A stretch of DNA of 64,000 nt from Auanema rhodensis (taxonomy: Eukaryota > Nematoda > Chromadorea > Rhabditida > Rhabditidae), in NCBI GenBank assembly GCA_964057225.1, contig CAXKVF010000098.1:1-64000 (forward strand). Reading direction: 5' to 3'. The notes beneath the pieces were generated by a model. That model saw only the letters and a program-made list of their open reading frames with translations, had not been told where the DNA came from and did not search any database. Positions 1-12,145 of the stretch are shown one piece after another (the first letter of the stretch is position 1; each line of letters starts with the position of its first letter). The translations under genes and the position numbers were made by a program.

Positions 1-1
1 G
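1..1. repeat. Last base of a truncated upstream unit
   Basis: The window opens one base before a unit start. That base is G where the consensus has A (unit position 176). This G occurs elsewhere almost only at the end of units of the CATAGGG/CTTCATC haplotype or of a C-type unit preceding a GCTAG unit. The array therefore extends beyond the left edge of the window, and the missing unit was probably of the CATAGGG haplotype, as before units 13, 16, 32 and 46. Confidence 0.6.
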
Positions 2-357
2 AAGTTCACGTAAATTTCAAAGTCATGGTTACCATGAACCAATATCAATAAAAATTTGTTTTTAGACTAATATGGACATGGGGAATCTAATTTTGAAAAC
101 CGCATCTCTTTATCCTTCACGTGAAGCGAGTTACATACCAAGTGCACATCACGTGTACATTTAATTAGCATAAACTAAAGTTCACGTAAATTTCAAAGTC
201 ATGGTTACCATGCACCAATATCAATAAAAATTCGTTTTTAGACTAATATGGACATGGGGAATCTAATTTTGAAAACCGCATCTCTTTATCTTTCACGTGA
301 AGCGAGTTACATACCAAGTGCACATCACGTGTACATTTAATTAGCATAAATTAAAGT

Positions 358-363
358 TCACGT
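358..363. other. TCACGT box 1 (unit positions 5-10)
   Basis: This is the first of three same-direction TCACGT boxes per unit, here followed by AAA and so not a full CACGTG palindrome. It lies 33 bp after box 3 of the preceding unit. It is almost invariant; one exception is ATGTAA in the unit starting 42592. Confidence 0.8.
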
Positions 364-374
364 AAATTTCAAAG

Positions 375-389
375 TCATGGTTACCATGA
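375..389. other. Dyad TCATGG-TTA-CCATGA in the type unit
   Basis: This is an inverted repeat with 6-bp arms and a 3-base centre, at unit positions 22-36, present in nearly every unit. Its outer base is the main polymorphic position of the satellite. With A at position 36 the arms are 6 bp; with C (GCACC units) they are 5 bp. The CATTCACC units change position 35 as well and shorten the arms to 4 bp. The GGTTACC core is also a BstEII recognition sequence. Short dyads that can form cruciforms have been proposed as a shared property of centromeric satellites that lack CENP-B boxes; whether this one does so is inference. Confidence 0.85.
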
Positions 390-401
390 ACCAATATCAA
401 T

Positions 402-415
402 AAAAATTTGTTTTT
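402..415. other. A5-T3-G-T5 tract in the type unit
   Basis: Unit positions 49-62 carry five A, three T, one G and five T. This is the strongest A/T tract of the unit and is repeated every 176 bp. Such tracts favour intrinsic curvature or nucleosome exclusion, so it may help to phase one nucleosome per unit (inference). In some units of the first zone the G is T, giving an uninterrupted run of eight T (units starting 1058, 7394, 12850, 14258), and one unit has A6T8 (6514). Confidence 0.8.
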
Positions 416-467
416 AGACTAATATGGACATGGGGAATCTAATTTTGAAAACCGCATCTCTTTATCT

Positions 468-477
468 TTCACGTGAA
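468..477. other. Palindrome TTCACGTGAA (box 2) in the type unit
   Basis: A perfect 10-bp palindrome at unit positions 115-124 centred on CACGTG (E-box or G-box core, also a PmlI site). In unit 1 a T-to-C change extends it to a 12-bp perfect palindrome (115-126). It is broken in only a few units: TTAACGTG in units starting 17249 and 18833, TTTACGTG in 17425, CACGTTAAG in 58608 and 60720, and CCCGTG in 62128. Basic helix-loop-helix or plant bZIP proteins recognise CACGTG, but no binding can be claimed from sequence alone. Confidence 0.85.
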
Positions 478-499
478 GCGAGTTACATACCAAGTGCAC

Positions 500-507
500 A
501 TCACGTG
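500..507. other. ATCACGTG (box 3) in the type unit
   Basis: This is the second CACGTG of the unit, at unit positions 147-154, and lies 32 bp after box 2. It is flanked by GTGCAC (ApaLI) on the left and overlaps TGTACA (BsrGI) on the right. The eight bases fit the budding-yeast CDEI consensus RTCACRTG, probably by chance. The box is mutated as a subfamily trait in the last zone (CATCAAGTG or CATCTAGTG) and sporadically elsewhere (for example CATGACG at 24817-24992, CATTACG in units starting 38720 and 41536, CACATGTAC in 41360). Confidence 0.8.
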
Positions 508-511
508 TACA

Positions 512-531
512 TTTAATTAGCATAAATTAAA
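512..531. other. Inverted repeat TTTAATT / AATTAAA across a unit junction
   Basis: Seven-base complementary arms (512-518 and 525-531) are separated by AGCATA. The right arm runs into the first two bases of the next unit, so the dyad exists only because the units are tandem. It is shortened in units ending AAACTA or AAATTG. The choice of unit boundary is conventional; this dyad and boxes 3 and 1 cluster around it. Confidence 0.75.
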
Positions 532-1761
532 GTTCACGTAAATTTCAAAGTCATGGTTACCATGAACCAATATCAATAAAAATTTGTTTTTAGACTAATA
601 TGGACATGGGGAATCTAATTTTGAAAACCGCATCTCTTTATCTTTCACGTGAAGCGAGTTACATACCGAGTGCACATCACGTGTACATTTAATTAGCATA
701 AATTAAAGTTCACGTAAATTTCAAAGTCATGGTTACCATGCACCAATATCAATAAAAATTTGTTTTTAGACTAATATGGACATGAGGAATCTAATTTTGA
801 AAACGGCATCTCTTTATCTTTCACGTGAAGCGAGTTACATACCAAGTGCACATCACGTGTACATTTAATTAGCATAAATTAAAGTTCACGTAAATTTCAA
901 AGTCATGGTTACCATGCACCAATATCAATAAAAATTTGTTTTTAGACTAATATGGACATGAGGAATCTAATTTTGAAAACGGCATCTCTTTATCTTTCAC
1001 GTGAAGCGAGTTACATACCAAGTGCACATCACGTGTACATTTAATTAGCATAAATTAAAGTTCACGTAAATTTCAAAGTCATGGTTACCATGAACCAATA
1101 TCAATAAAAATTTTTTTTTAGACTAATATGGACATGGGGAATCTAATTTTGGAAACCGCATCTCTTTATCTTTCACGTGAAGCGAGTTACATACCAAGTG
1201 CACATCACGTGTACATTTAATTAGCATAAATTAAAGTTCACGTAAATTTCAAAGTCATGGTTACCATGAACCAATATCAATAAAAATTTGTTTTTAGACT
1301 AATATGGACATGGGGAATCTAATTTTGAAAACCGCATCTCTTTATCTTTCACGTGAAGCGAGTTACATACCAAGTGCACATCACGTGTACATTTAATTAG
1401 CATAAATTAAAGTTCACGTAAATTTCAAAGTCATGGTTACCATGCACCAATATCAATAAAAATTTGTTTTTAGACTAATATGGACATGGGAAATTTAATT
1501 TTGAAAACCGCATCTCTTTATCTTTCACGTGAAGCGAGTTACATACCAAGTGCACATCACGTGTACATTTAATTAGCATAAATTAAAGTTCACGTAAATT
1601 TCAAAGTCATGGTTACCATGAACCAATATCAATAAAAATTTGTTTTTAGACTAATATGGACATGGGGAATCTAATTTTGAAAACCGCATCTCTTTATCTT
1701 TCACGTGAAGCGAATTACATACCAAGTGCACATCACGTGTACATTTAATTAGCATAAATTA

Positions 1762-4401
1762 AAGTTCACGTAAATTTCAAAGTCATGGTTACCATGCACC
1801 AATATCAATAGAAATTTGTTTTTAGACTAATATGGACATGGGGAATCTAATTTTGAAAACCGCATCTCTTTATCTTTCACGTGAAGCGAGTTACATACCA
1901 AGTGCACATCACGTGTACATTTAATTAGCATAAATTAAAGTTCACGTAAATTTCAAAGTCATGGTTACCATGAACCAATATCAATAAAAATTTGTTTTTA
2001 GACTAATATGGACATAGGGAATCTAATTTTGAAAACCGCATCTCTTCATCTTTCACGTGAAGCGAGTTACATACCAAGTGCACATCACGTGTACATTTAA
2101 TTAGCATAAATTGAAGTTCACGTAAATTTCAAAGTCATGGTTACCATGAACCAATATCAATAAAAATTTGTTTTTAGACTAATATGGACATGGGGAATCT
2201 AATTTTGAAAACCGCATCTCTTTATCTTTCACGTGAAGCGAGTTACATACCAAGTGCACATCACGTGTACATTTAATTAGCATAAATTAAAGTTCACGTA
2301 AATTTCAAAGTCATGGTTACCATGCACCAATATCAATAAAAATTTGTTTTTAGACTAATATGGACATGGGGAATCTAATTTTGAAAACCGCATCTCTTTA
2401 TCTTTCACGTGAAACGAGTTACATACCAAGTGCACATCACGTGTACATTTAATTAGCATAAATTAAAGTTCACGTAAATTTCAAAGTCATGGTTACCATG
2501 AACCAATATCAATAAAAATTAGTTTTTAGACTAATATGGACATAGGGAATCTAATTTTGAAAACCGCATCTCTTCATCTTTCACGTGAAGCGAGTTACAT
2601 ACCAAGTGCACATCACGTGTACATTTAATTAGCATAAATTGAAGTTCACGTAAATTTCAAAGTCATGGTTACCATGAACCAATATCAATAAAAATTTGTT
2701 TTTAGACTAATATGGACATGGGGAATCTAATTTTGAAAACCGCATCTCTTTATCTTTCACGTGAAGCGAGTTACATACCAAGTGCACATCACGTGTACAT
2801 TTAATTAGCATAAATTAAAGTTCACGTAAATTTCAAAGTCATGGTTACCATGCACCAATATCAATAAAAATTTGTTTTTAGACTAATATGGACATGGGGA
2901 ATCTAATTTTGAAAACCGCATCTCTTTATCTTTCACGTGAAGCGATTTACATACCAAGTGCACATCACGTGTACATTTAATTAGCATAAATTAAAGTTCA
3001 CGTAAATTTCAAAGTCATGGTTACCATGAACCAATATCAATAAAAATTTGTTTTTAGACTAATATGGACATGGGGAATCTAATTTTGAAAACCGCATCTC
3101 TTTATCTTTCACGTGAAGCGAGTTACATACCAAGTGCACATCACGTGTACATTTAATTAGCATAAATTAAAGTTCACGTAAATTTCAAAGTCATGGTTAC
3201 CATGAACCAATATCAATAAAAATTTGTTTTTAGACTAATATGGACATGGGGAATCTAATTTTGAAAACCGCATCTCTTTATCTTTCACGTGAAGCGAGTT
3301 ACATACCAAGTGCACATCACGTGTACATTTAATTAGCATAAATTAAAGTTCACGTAAATTTCAAAGTCATGGTTACCATGAACCAATATCAATAAAAATT
3401 TGTTTTTAGACTAATATGGACATGGGGAATCTAATTTTGAAAACCGCATCTCTTTATCTTTCACGTGAAGCGAGTTACATACCAAGTGCACATCACGTGT
3501 ACATTTAATTAGCATAAATTAAAGTTCACGTAAATTTCAAAGTCATGGTTACCATGCACCAATATCAATAAAAATTTGTTTTTAGACTAATATGGACATG
3601 GGAAATTTAATTTTGAAAACCGCATCTCTTTATCTTTCACGTGAAGCGAGTTACATACCAAGTGCACATCACGTGTACATTTAATTAGCATAAATTAAAG
3701 TTCACGTAAATTTCAAAGTCATGGTTACCATGCACCAATATCAATAAAAATTTGTTTTTAGACTAATATGGACATGGGAAATTTAATTTTGAAAACCGCA
3801 TCTCTTTATCTTTCACGTGAAGCGAGTTACATACCAAGTGCACATCACGTGTACATTTAATTAGCATAAATTAAAGTTCACGTAAATTTCAAAGTCATGG
3901 TTACCATGCACCAATATCAATAAAAATTTGTTTTTAGACTAATATGGACATGGGGAATCTAATTTTGAAAACCGCATCTCTTTATCTTTCACGTGAAGCG
4001 AGTTACATACCAAGTGCACATCACGTGTACATTTAATTAGCATAAATTGAAGTTCACGTAAATTTCAAAGTCATGGTTACCATGCACCAATATCAATAAA
4101 AATTTGTTTTTAGACTAATATGGACATGGGGAATCTAATTTTGAAAACCGCATCTCTTTATCTTTCACGTGAAGCTAGTTACATACCAAGTGCACATCAC
4201 GTGTACATTTAATTAGCATAAATTAAAATTCACGTAAATTTCAAAGTCATGGTTACCATGCACCAATATCAATAAAAATTTGTTTTTAGACTAATATGGA
4301 CATGGGGAATCTAATTTTGGAAACCGCATCTCTTCATCTTTCACGTGAAGCGAGTTACATACCAAGTGCACATCACGTGTACATTTAATTAGCATAAATT
4401 A
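1762..4401. repeat. Left copy of a ~5.8-kb offset duplication (units 11-25)
   Basis: These fifteen units recur in the same order 33 units (5,808 bp) downstream at 7570-10209. Matching markers in order are CAATAGAAA; CATAGGG with final G; plain A; C; CTTCATC with final G; A; C; three A units; two GGGAAATTT units; a C unit with final G; GCTAGTT; and AAATTCAC with TTGGAAACC. The correspondence continues less exactly to the left: units 1-2 with 32-33, units 5-9 with 36-40, and unit 10 with 42. Unit gains and losses change the offset there from 31 to 33 units. Confidence 0.85.
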
Positions 4402-7400
4402 AAATTCACGTAAATTTCAAAGTCATGGTTACCATGCACCAATATCAATAAAAATTTGTTTTTAGACTAATATGGACATGGGGAATCTAATTTTGGAAAC
4501 CGCATCTCTTTATCTTTCACGTGAAGCTAGTTACATACCAAGTGCACATCACGTGTACATTTAATTAGCATAAATTAAAATTCACGTAAATTTCAAAGTC
4601 ATGGTTACCATGCACCAATATCAATAAAAATTTGTTTTTAGACTAATATGGACATGGGGAATCTAATTTTGGAAACCGCATCTCTTTATCTTTCACGTGA
4701 AGCGAGTTACATACCAAGTGCACATCACGTGTACATTTAATTAGCATAAATTAAAGTTCACGTAAATTTCAAAGTCATGGTTACCATGAACCAATATCAA
4801 TAAAAATTTGTTTTTAGACTAATATGGACATGGGGAATCTAATTTTGAAAACCGCATCTCTTTATCTTTCACGTGAAGCGAGTTACATACCAAGTGCACA
4901 TCACGTGTACATTTAATTAGCATAAATTAAAGTTCACGTAAATTTCAAAGTCATGGTTACCATGCACCAATATCAATAAAAATTTGTTTTTAGACTAATA
5001 TGGACATGGGAAATTTAATTTTGAAAACCGCATCTTTTTATCTTTCACGTGAAGCGAGTTACATACCAAGTGCACATCACGTGTACATTTAATTAGCATA
5101 AATTAAAGTTCACGTAAATTTCAAAGTCATGGTTACCATGCACCAATATCAATAAAAATTTGTTTTTAGACTAATATGGACATGGGGAATCTAATTTTGA
5201 AAACCGCATCTCTTTATCTTTCACGTGAAGCGAGTTACATACCAAGTGCACATCACGTGTACATTTAATTAGCATAAATTAAAGTTCACGTAAATTTCAA
5301 AGTCATGGTTACCATGAACCAATATCAATAAAAATTTGTTTTTAGACTAATATGGACATAGGGAATCTAATTTTGAAAACCGCATCTCTTCATCTTTCAC
5401 GTGAAGCGAGTTACATACCAAGTGCACATCACGTGTACATTTAATTAGCATAAATTGAAGTTCACGTAAATTTCAAAGTCATGGTTACCATGAACCAATA
5501 TCAATAAAAATTTGTTTTTAGACTAATATGGACATGGGGAATCTAATTTTGAAAACCGCATCTCTTTATCTTTCACGTGAAGCGAGTTACATACCAAGTG
5601 CACATCACGTGTACATTTAATTAGCATAAACTAAAGTTCACGTAAATTTCAAAGTCATGGTTACCATGCACCAATATCAATAAAAATTCGTTTTTAGACT
5701 AATATGGACATGGGGAATCTAATTTTGAAAACCGCATCTCTTTATCTTTCACGTGAAGCTAGTTACATACCAAGTGCACATCACGTGTACATTTAATTAG
5801 CATAAATTAAAATTCACGTAAATTTCAAAGTCATGGTTACCATGCACCAATATCAATAAAAATTTGTTTTTAGACTAATATGGACATGGGGAATCTAATT
5901 TTGGAAACCGCATCTCTTTATCTTTCACGTGAAGCGAGTTACATACCAAGTGCACATCACGTGTACATTTAATTAGCATAAATTAAAGTTCACGTAAATT
6001 TCAAAGTCATGGTTACCATGCACCAATATCAATAAAAATTTGTTTTTAGACTAATATGGACATGAGGAATCTAATTTTGAAAACGGCATCTCTTTATCTT
6101 TCACGTGAAGCGAGTTACATACCAAGTGCACATCACGTGTACATTTAATTAGCATAAATTAAAGTTCACGTAAATTTCAAAGTCATGGTTACCATGCACC
6201 AATATCAATAAAAATTTGTTTTTAGACTAATATGGACATGAGGAATCTAATTTTGAAAACGGCATCTCTTTATCTTTCACGTGAAGCGAGTTACATACCA
6301 AGTGCACATCACGTGTACATTTAATTAGCATAAATTAAAGTTCACGTAAATTTCAAAGTCATGGTTACCATGCACCAATATCAATAAAAATTTGTTTTTA
6401 GACTAATATGGACATGAGGAATCTAATTTTGAAAACGGCATCTCTTTATCTTTCACGTGAAGCGAGTTACATACCAAGTGCACATCACGTGTACATTTAA
6501 TTAGCATAAATTAAAGTTCACGTAAATTTCAAAGTCATGGTTACCATGAACCAATATCAATAAAAAATTTTTTTTAGACTAATATGGACATGGGGAATCT
6601 AATTTTGGAAACCGCATCTCTTTATCTTTCACGTGAAGCGAGTTACATACCAAGTGCACATCACGTGTACATTTAATTAGCATAAATTAAAGTTCACGTA
6701 AATTTCAAAGTCATGGTTACCATGAACCAATATCAATAAAAATTTGTTTTTAGACTAATATGGACATGGGGAATCTAATTTTGAAAACCGCATCTCTTTA
6801 TCTTTCACGTGAAGCGAGTTACATACCAAGTGCACATCACGTGTACATTTAATTAGCATAAATTAAAGTTCACGTAAATTTCAAAGTCATGGTTACCATG
6901 CACCAATATCAATAAAAATTTGTTTTTAGACTAATATGGACATGGGAAATTTAATTTTGAAAACCGCATCTCTTTATCTTTCACGTGAAGCGAGTTACAT
7001 ACCAAGTGCACATCACGTGTACATTTAATTAGCATAAATTAAAGTTCACGTAAATTTCAAAGTCATGGTTACCATGCACCAATATCAATAAAAATTTGTT
7101 TTTAGACTAATATGGACATGGGGAATCTAATTTTGAAAACCGCATCTCTTTATCTTTCACGTGAAGCGAGTTACAAACCAAGTGCACATCACGTGTACAT
7201 TTAATTAGCATAAATTAAAGTTCACGTAAATTTCAAAGTCATGGTTACCATGAACCAATATCAATAAAAATTTGTTTTTAGACTAATATGGACATGGGGA
7301 ATCTAATTTTGAAAACCGCATCTCTTTATCTTTCACGTGAAGCGAATTACATACCAAGTGCACATCACGTGTACATTTAATTAGCATAAATTAAAGTTCA

Positions 7401-7569
7401 CGTAAATTTCAAAGTCATGGTTACCATGCACCAATATCAATAAAAATTTTTTTTTAGACTAATATGGACATGGGAAATTTAATTTTGAAAACCGCATCTT
7501 TTTATCTTTCACGTGAAGCGAGTTACATACCAAGTGCACATCACGTGTACATTTAATTAGCATAAATTA

Positions 7570-10209
7570 AAGTTCACGTAAATTTCAAAGTCATGGTTAC
7601 CATGCACCAATATCAATAGAAATTTGTTTTTAGACTAATATGGACATGGGGAATCTAATTTTGAAAACCGCATCTCTTTATCTTTCACGTGAAGCGAGTT
7701 ACATACCAAGTGCACATCACGTGTACATTTAATTAGCATAAATTAAAGTTCACGTAAATTTCAAAGTCATGGTTACCATGAACCAATATCAATAAAAATT
7801 TGTTTTTAGACTAATATGGACATAGGGAATCTAATTTTGAAAACCGCATCTCTTCATCTTTCACGTGAAGCGAGTTACATACCAAGTGCACATCACGTGT
7901 ACATTTAATTAGCATAAATTGAAGTTCACGTAAATTTCAAAGTCATGGTTACCATGAACCAATATCAATAAAAATTTGTTTTTAGACTAATATGGACATG
8001 GGGAATCTAATTTTGAAAACCGCATCTCTTTATCTTTCACGTGAAGCGAGTTACATACCAAGTGCACATCACGTGTACATTTAATTAGCATAAATTAAAG
8101 TTCACGTAAATTTCAAAGTCATGGTTACCATGCACCAATATCAATAAAAATTTGTTTTTAGACTAATATGGACATGGGGAATCTAATTTTGAAAACCGCA
8201 TCTCTTTATCTTTCACGTGAAGCGAGTTACATACCAAGTGCACATCACGTGTACATTTAATTAGCATAAATTAAAGTTCACGTAAATTTCAAAGTCATGG
8301 TTACCATGAACCAATATCAATAAAAATTTGTTTTTAGACTAATATGGACATGGGGAATCTAATTTTGAAAACCGCATCTCTTCATCTTTCACGTGAAGCG
8401 AGTTACATACCAAGTGCACATCACGTGTACATTTAATTAGCATAAATTGAAGTTCACGTAAATTTCAAAGTCATGGTTACCATGAACCAATATCAGTAAA
8501 AATTTGTTTTTAGACTAATATGGACATGGGGAATCTAATTTTGAAAACCGCATCTCTTTATCTTTCACGTGAAGCGAGTTACATACCAAGTGCACATCAC
8601 GTGTACATTTAATTAGCATAAATTAAAGTTCACGTAAATTTCAAAGTCATGGTTACCATGCACCAATATCAATAAAAATTTGTTTTTAGACTAATATGGA
8701 CATGGGGAATCTAATTTTGAAAACCGCATCTCTTTATCTTTCACGTGAAGCGAGTTACATACCAAGTGCACATCACGTGTACATTTAATTAGCATAAATT
8801 AAAGTTCACGTAAATTTCAAAGTCATGGTTACCATGAACCAATATCAATAAAAATTTGTTTTTAGACTAATATGGACATGGGGAATCTAATTTTGAAAAC
8901 CGCATCTCTTTATCTTTCACGTGAAGCGAGTTACATACCAAGTGCACATCACGTGTACATTTAATTAGCATAAATTAAAGTTCACGTAAATTTCAAAGTC
9001 ATGGTTACCATGAACCAATATCAATAAAAATTTGTTTTTAGACTAATATGGACATGGGGAATCTAATTTTGAAAACCGCATCTCTTTATCTTTCACGTGA
9101 AGCGAGTTACATACCAAGTGCACATCACGTGTACATTTAATTAGCATAAATTAAAGTTCACGTAAATTTCAAAGTCATGGTTACCATGAACCAATATCAA
9201 TAAAAATTTGTTTTTAGACTAATATGGACATGGGGAATCTAATTTTGAAAACCGCATCTCTTTATCTTTCACGTGAAGCGAGTTACATACCAAGTGCACA
9301 TCACGTGTACATTTAATTAGCATAAATTAAAGTTCACGTAAATTTCAAAGTCATGGTTACCATGCACCAATATCAATAAAAATTTGTTTTTAGACTAATA
9401 TGGACATGGGAAATTTAATTTTGAAAACCGCATCTCTTTATCTTTCACGTGAAGCGAGTTACATACCAAGTGCACATCACGTGTACATTTAATTAGCATA
9501 AATTAAAGTTCACGTAAATTTCAAAGTCATGGTTACCATGCACCAATATCAATAAAAATTTGTTTTTAGACTAATATGGACATGGGAAATTTAATTTTGA
9601 AAACCGCATCTCTTTATCTTTCACGTGAAGCGAGTTACATACCAAGTGCACATCACGTGTACATTTAATTAGCATAAATTAAAGTTCACGTAAATTTCAA
9701 AGTCATGGTTACCATGCACCAATATCAATAAAAATTTGTTTTTAGACTAATATGGACATGGGGAATCTAATTTTGAAAACCGCATCTCTTTATCTTTCAC
9801 GTGAAGCGAGTTACATACCAAGTGCACATCACGTGTACATTTAATTAGCATAAATTGAAGTTCACGTAAATTTCAAAGTCATGGTTACCATGCACCAATA
9901 TCAATAAAAATTTGTTTTTAGACTAATATGGACATGGGGAATCTAATTTTGAAAACCGCATCTCTTTATCTTTCACGTGAAGCTAGTTACATACCAAGTG
10001 CACATCACGTGTACATTTAATTAGCATAAATTAAAATTCACGTAAATTTCAAAGTAATGGTTACCATGCACCAATATCAATAAAAATTTGTTTTTAGACT
10101 AATATGGACATGGGGAATCTAATTTTGGAAACCGCATCTCTTTATCTTTCACGTGAAGCGAGTTACATACCAAGTGCACATCACGTGTACATTTAATTAG
10201 CATAAATTA
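7570..10209. repeat. Right copy of the ~5.8-kb offset duplication (units 44-58)
   Basis: This is the counterpart of 1762-4401 with the same unit order. Private changes separate the copies: GAAACGAG, AAATTAG and GCGATTTAC occur only in the left copy (units starting 2290, 2466, 2818), while CAGTAAAA (8450) and GTAATGG (10034) occur only in the right. After this copy, three left-hand AAATTCAC units are represented by one, so two units were gained or lost. A third partial restart follows at 10386-11089 (CATAGGG with final G, A, unit ending AAACTA, ATTCG). Confidence 0.85.
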
Positions 10210-12145
10210 AAGTTCACGTAAATTTCAAAGTCATGGTTACCATGAACCAATATCAATAAAAATTTGTTTTTAGACTAATATGGACATGGGGAATCTAATT
10301 TTGAAAACCGCATCTCTTTATCTTTCACGTGAAGCGAGTTACATACCAAGTGCACATCACGTGTACATTTAATTAGCATAAATTAAAGTTCACGTAAATT
10401 TCAAAGTCATGGTTACCATGCACCAATATCAATAAAAATTTGTTTTTAGACTAATATGGACATAGGGAATCTAATTTTGAAAACCGCATCTCTTCATCTT
10501 TCACGTGAAGCGAGTTACATACCAAGTGCACATCACGTGTACATTTAATTAGCATAAATTGAAGTTCACGTAAATTTCAAAGTCATGGTTACCATGAACC
10601 AATATCAATAAAAATTTGTTTTTAGACTAATATGGACATGGGGAATCTAATTTTGAAAACCGCATCTCTTTATCTTTCACGTGAAGCGAGTTACATACCA
10701 AGTGCACATCACGTGTACATTTAATTAGCATAAATTAAAGTTCACGTAAATTTCAAAGTCATGGTTACCATGCACCAATATCAATAAAAATTTGTTTTTA
10801 GACTAATATGGACATAGGGAATCTAATTTTGAAAACCGCATCTCTTTATCTTTCACGTGAAGCGAGTTACATACCAAGTGCACATCACGTGTACATTTAA
10901 TTAGCATAAACTAAAGTTCACGTAAATTTCAAAGTCATGGTTACCATGCACCAATATCAATAAAAATTCGTTTTTAGACTAATATGGACATGGGGAATCT
11001 AATTTTGAAAACCGCATCTCTTTATCTTTCACGTGAAGCGAGTTACATACCAAGTGCACATCACGTGTACATTTAATTAGCATAAATTAAAGTTCACGTA
11101 AATTTCAAAGTCATGGTTACCATGAACCAATATCAATAAAAATTTGTTTTTAGACTAATATGGACATGGGGAATCTAATTTTGAAAACCGCATCTCTTTA
11201 TCTTTCACGTGAAGCGAGTTACATACCAAGTGCACATCACGTGTACATTTAATTAGCATAAATTAAAGTTCACGTAAATTTCAAAGTCATGGTTACCATG
11301 CACCAATATCAATAAAAATTTGTTTTTAGACTAATATGGACATGAGGAATCTAATTTTGAAAACGGCATCTCTTTATCTTTCACGTGAAGCGAGTTACAT
11401 ACCAAGTGCACATCACGTGTACATTTAATTAGCATAAATTAAAGTTCACGTAAATTTCAAAGTCATGGTTACCATGCACCAATATCAATAAAAATTTGTT
11501 TTTAGACTAATATGGACATGGGAAATTTAATTTTGAAAACCGCATCTCTTTATCTTTCACGTGAAGCGAGTTACATACCAAGTGCACATCACGTGTACAT
11601 TTAATTAGCATAAATTAAAGTTCACGTAAATTTCAAAGTCATGGTTACCATGCACCAATATCAATAAAAATTTGTTTTTAGACTAATATGGACATGGGGA
11701 ATCTAATTTTGAAAACCGCATCTCTTTATCTTTCACGTGAAGCGAGTTACATACCAAGTGCACATCACGTGTACATTTAATTAGCATAAATTGAAGTTCA
11801 CGTAAATTTCAAAGTCATGGTTACCATGCACCAATATCAATAAAAATTTGTTTTTAGACTAATATGGACATGGGGAATCTAATTTTGAAAACCGCATCTC
11901 TTTATCTTTCACGTGAAGCGAGTTACATACCAAGTGCACATCACGTGTACATTTAATTAGCATAAATTAAAGTTCACGTAAATTTCAAAGTCATGGTTAC
12001 CATGAACCAATATCAATAAAAATTTGTTTTTAGACTAATATGGACATGGGGAATCTAATTTTGAAAACCGCATCTCTTTATCTTTCACGTGAAGCGAGTT
12101 ACATACCAAGTGCACATCACGTGTACATTTAATTAGCATAAATTA

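Larger units (their letters stand above)
354..529. repeat. Type unit of the satellite (unit 3)
   Basis: This unit matches the majority base at every position I checked and serves as the reference for unit numbering (position 1 = base 354). Hand-counted composition is 63 A, 57 T, 30 C and 26 G, 31.8% G+C. CpG sites lie at unit positions 8-9, 100-101, 119-120, 126-127 and 151-152. That is five against about 4.4 expected from base content, so CpG is not depleted. The main variable positions are 3, 14, 35-38, 50, 56-57, 78-86, 93-100, 105-111, 127-129, 139-151 and 174-176. The most frequent alternatives are A or C at position 36, and C or G at position 38. The unit holds several short dyads and three TCACGT boxes, listed separately. 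Confidence 0.95.
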
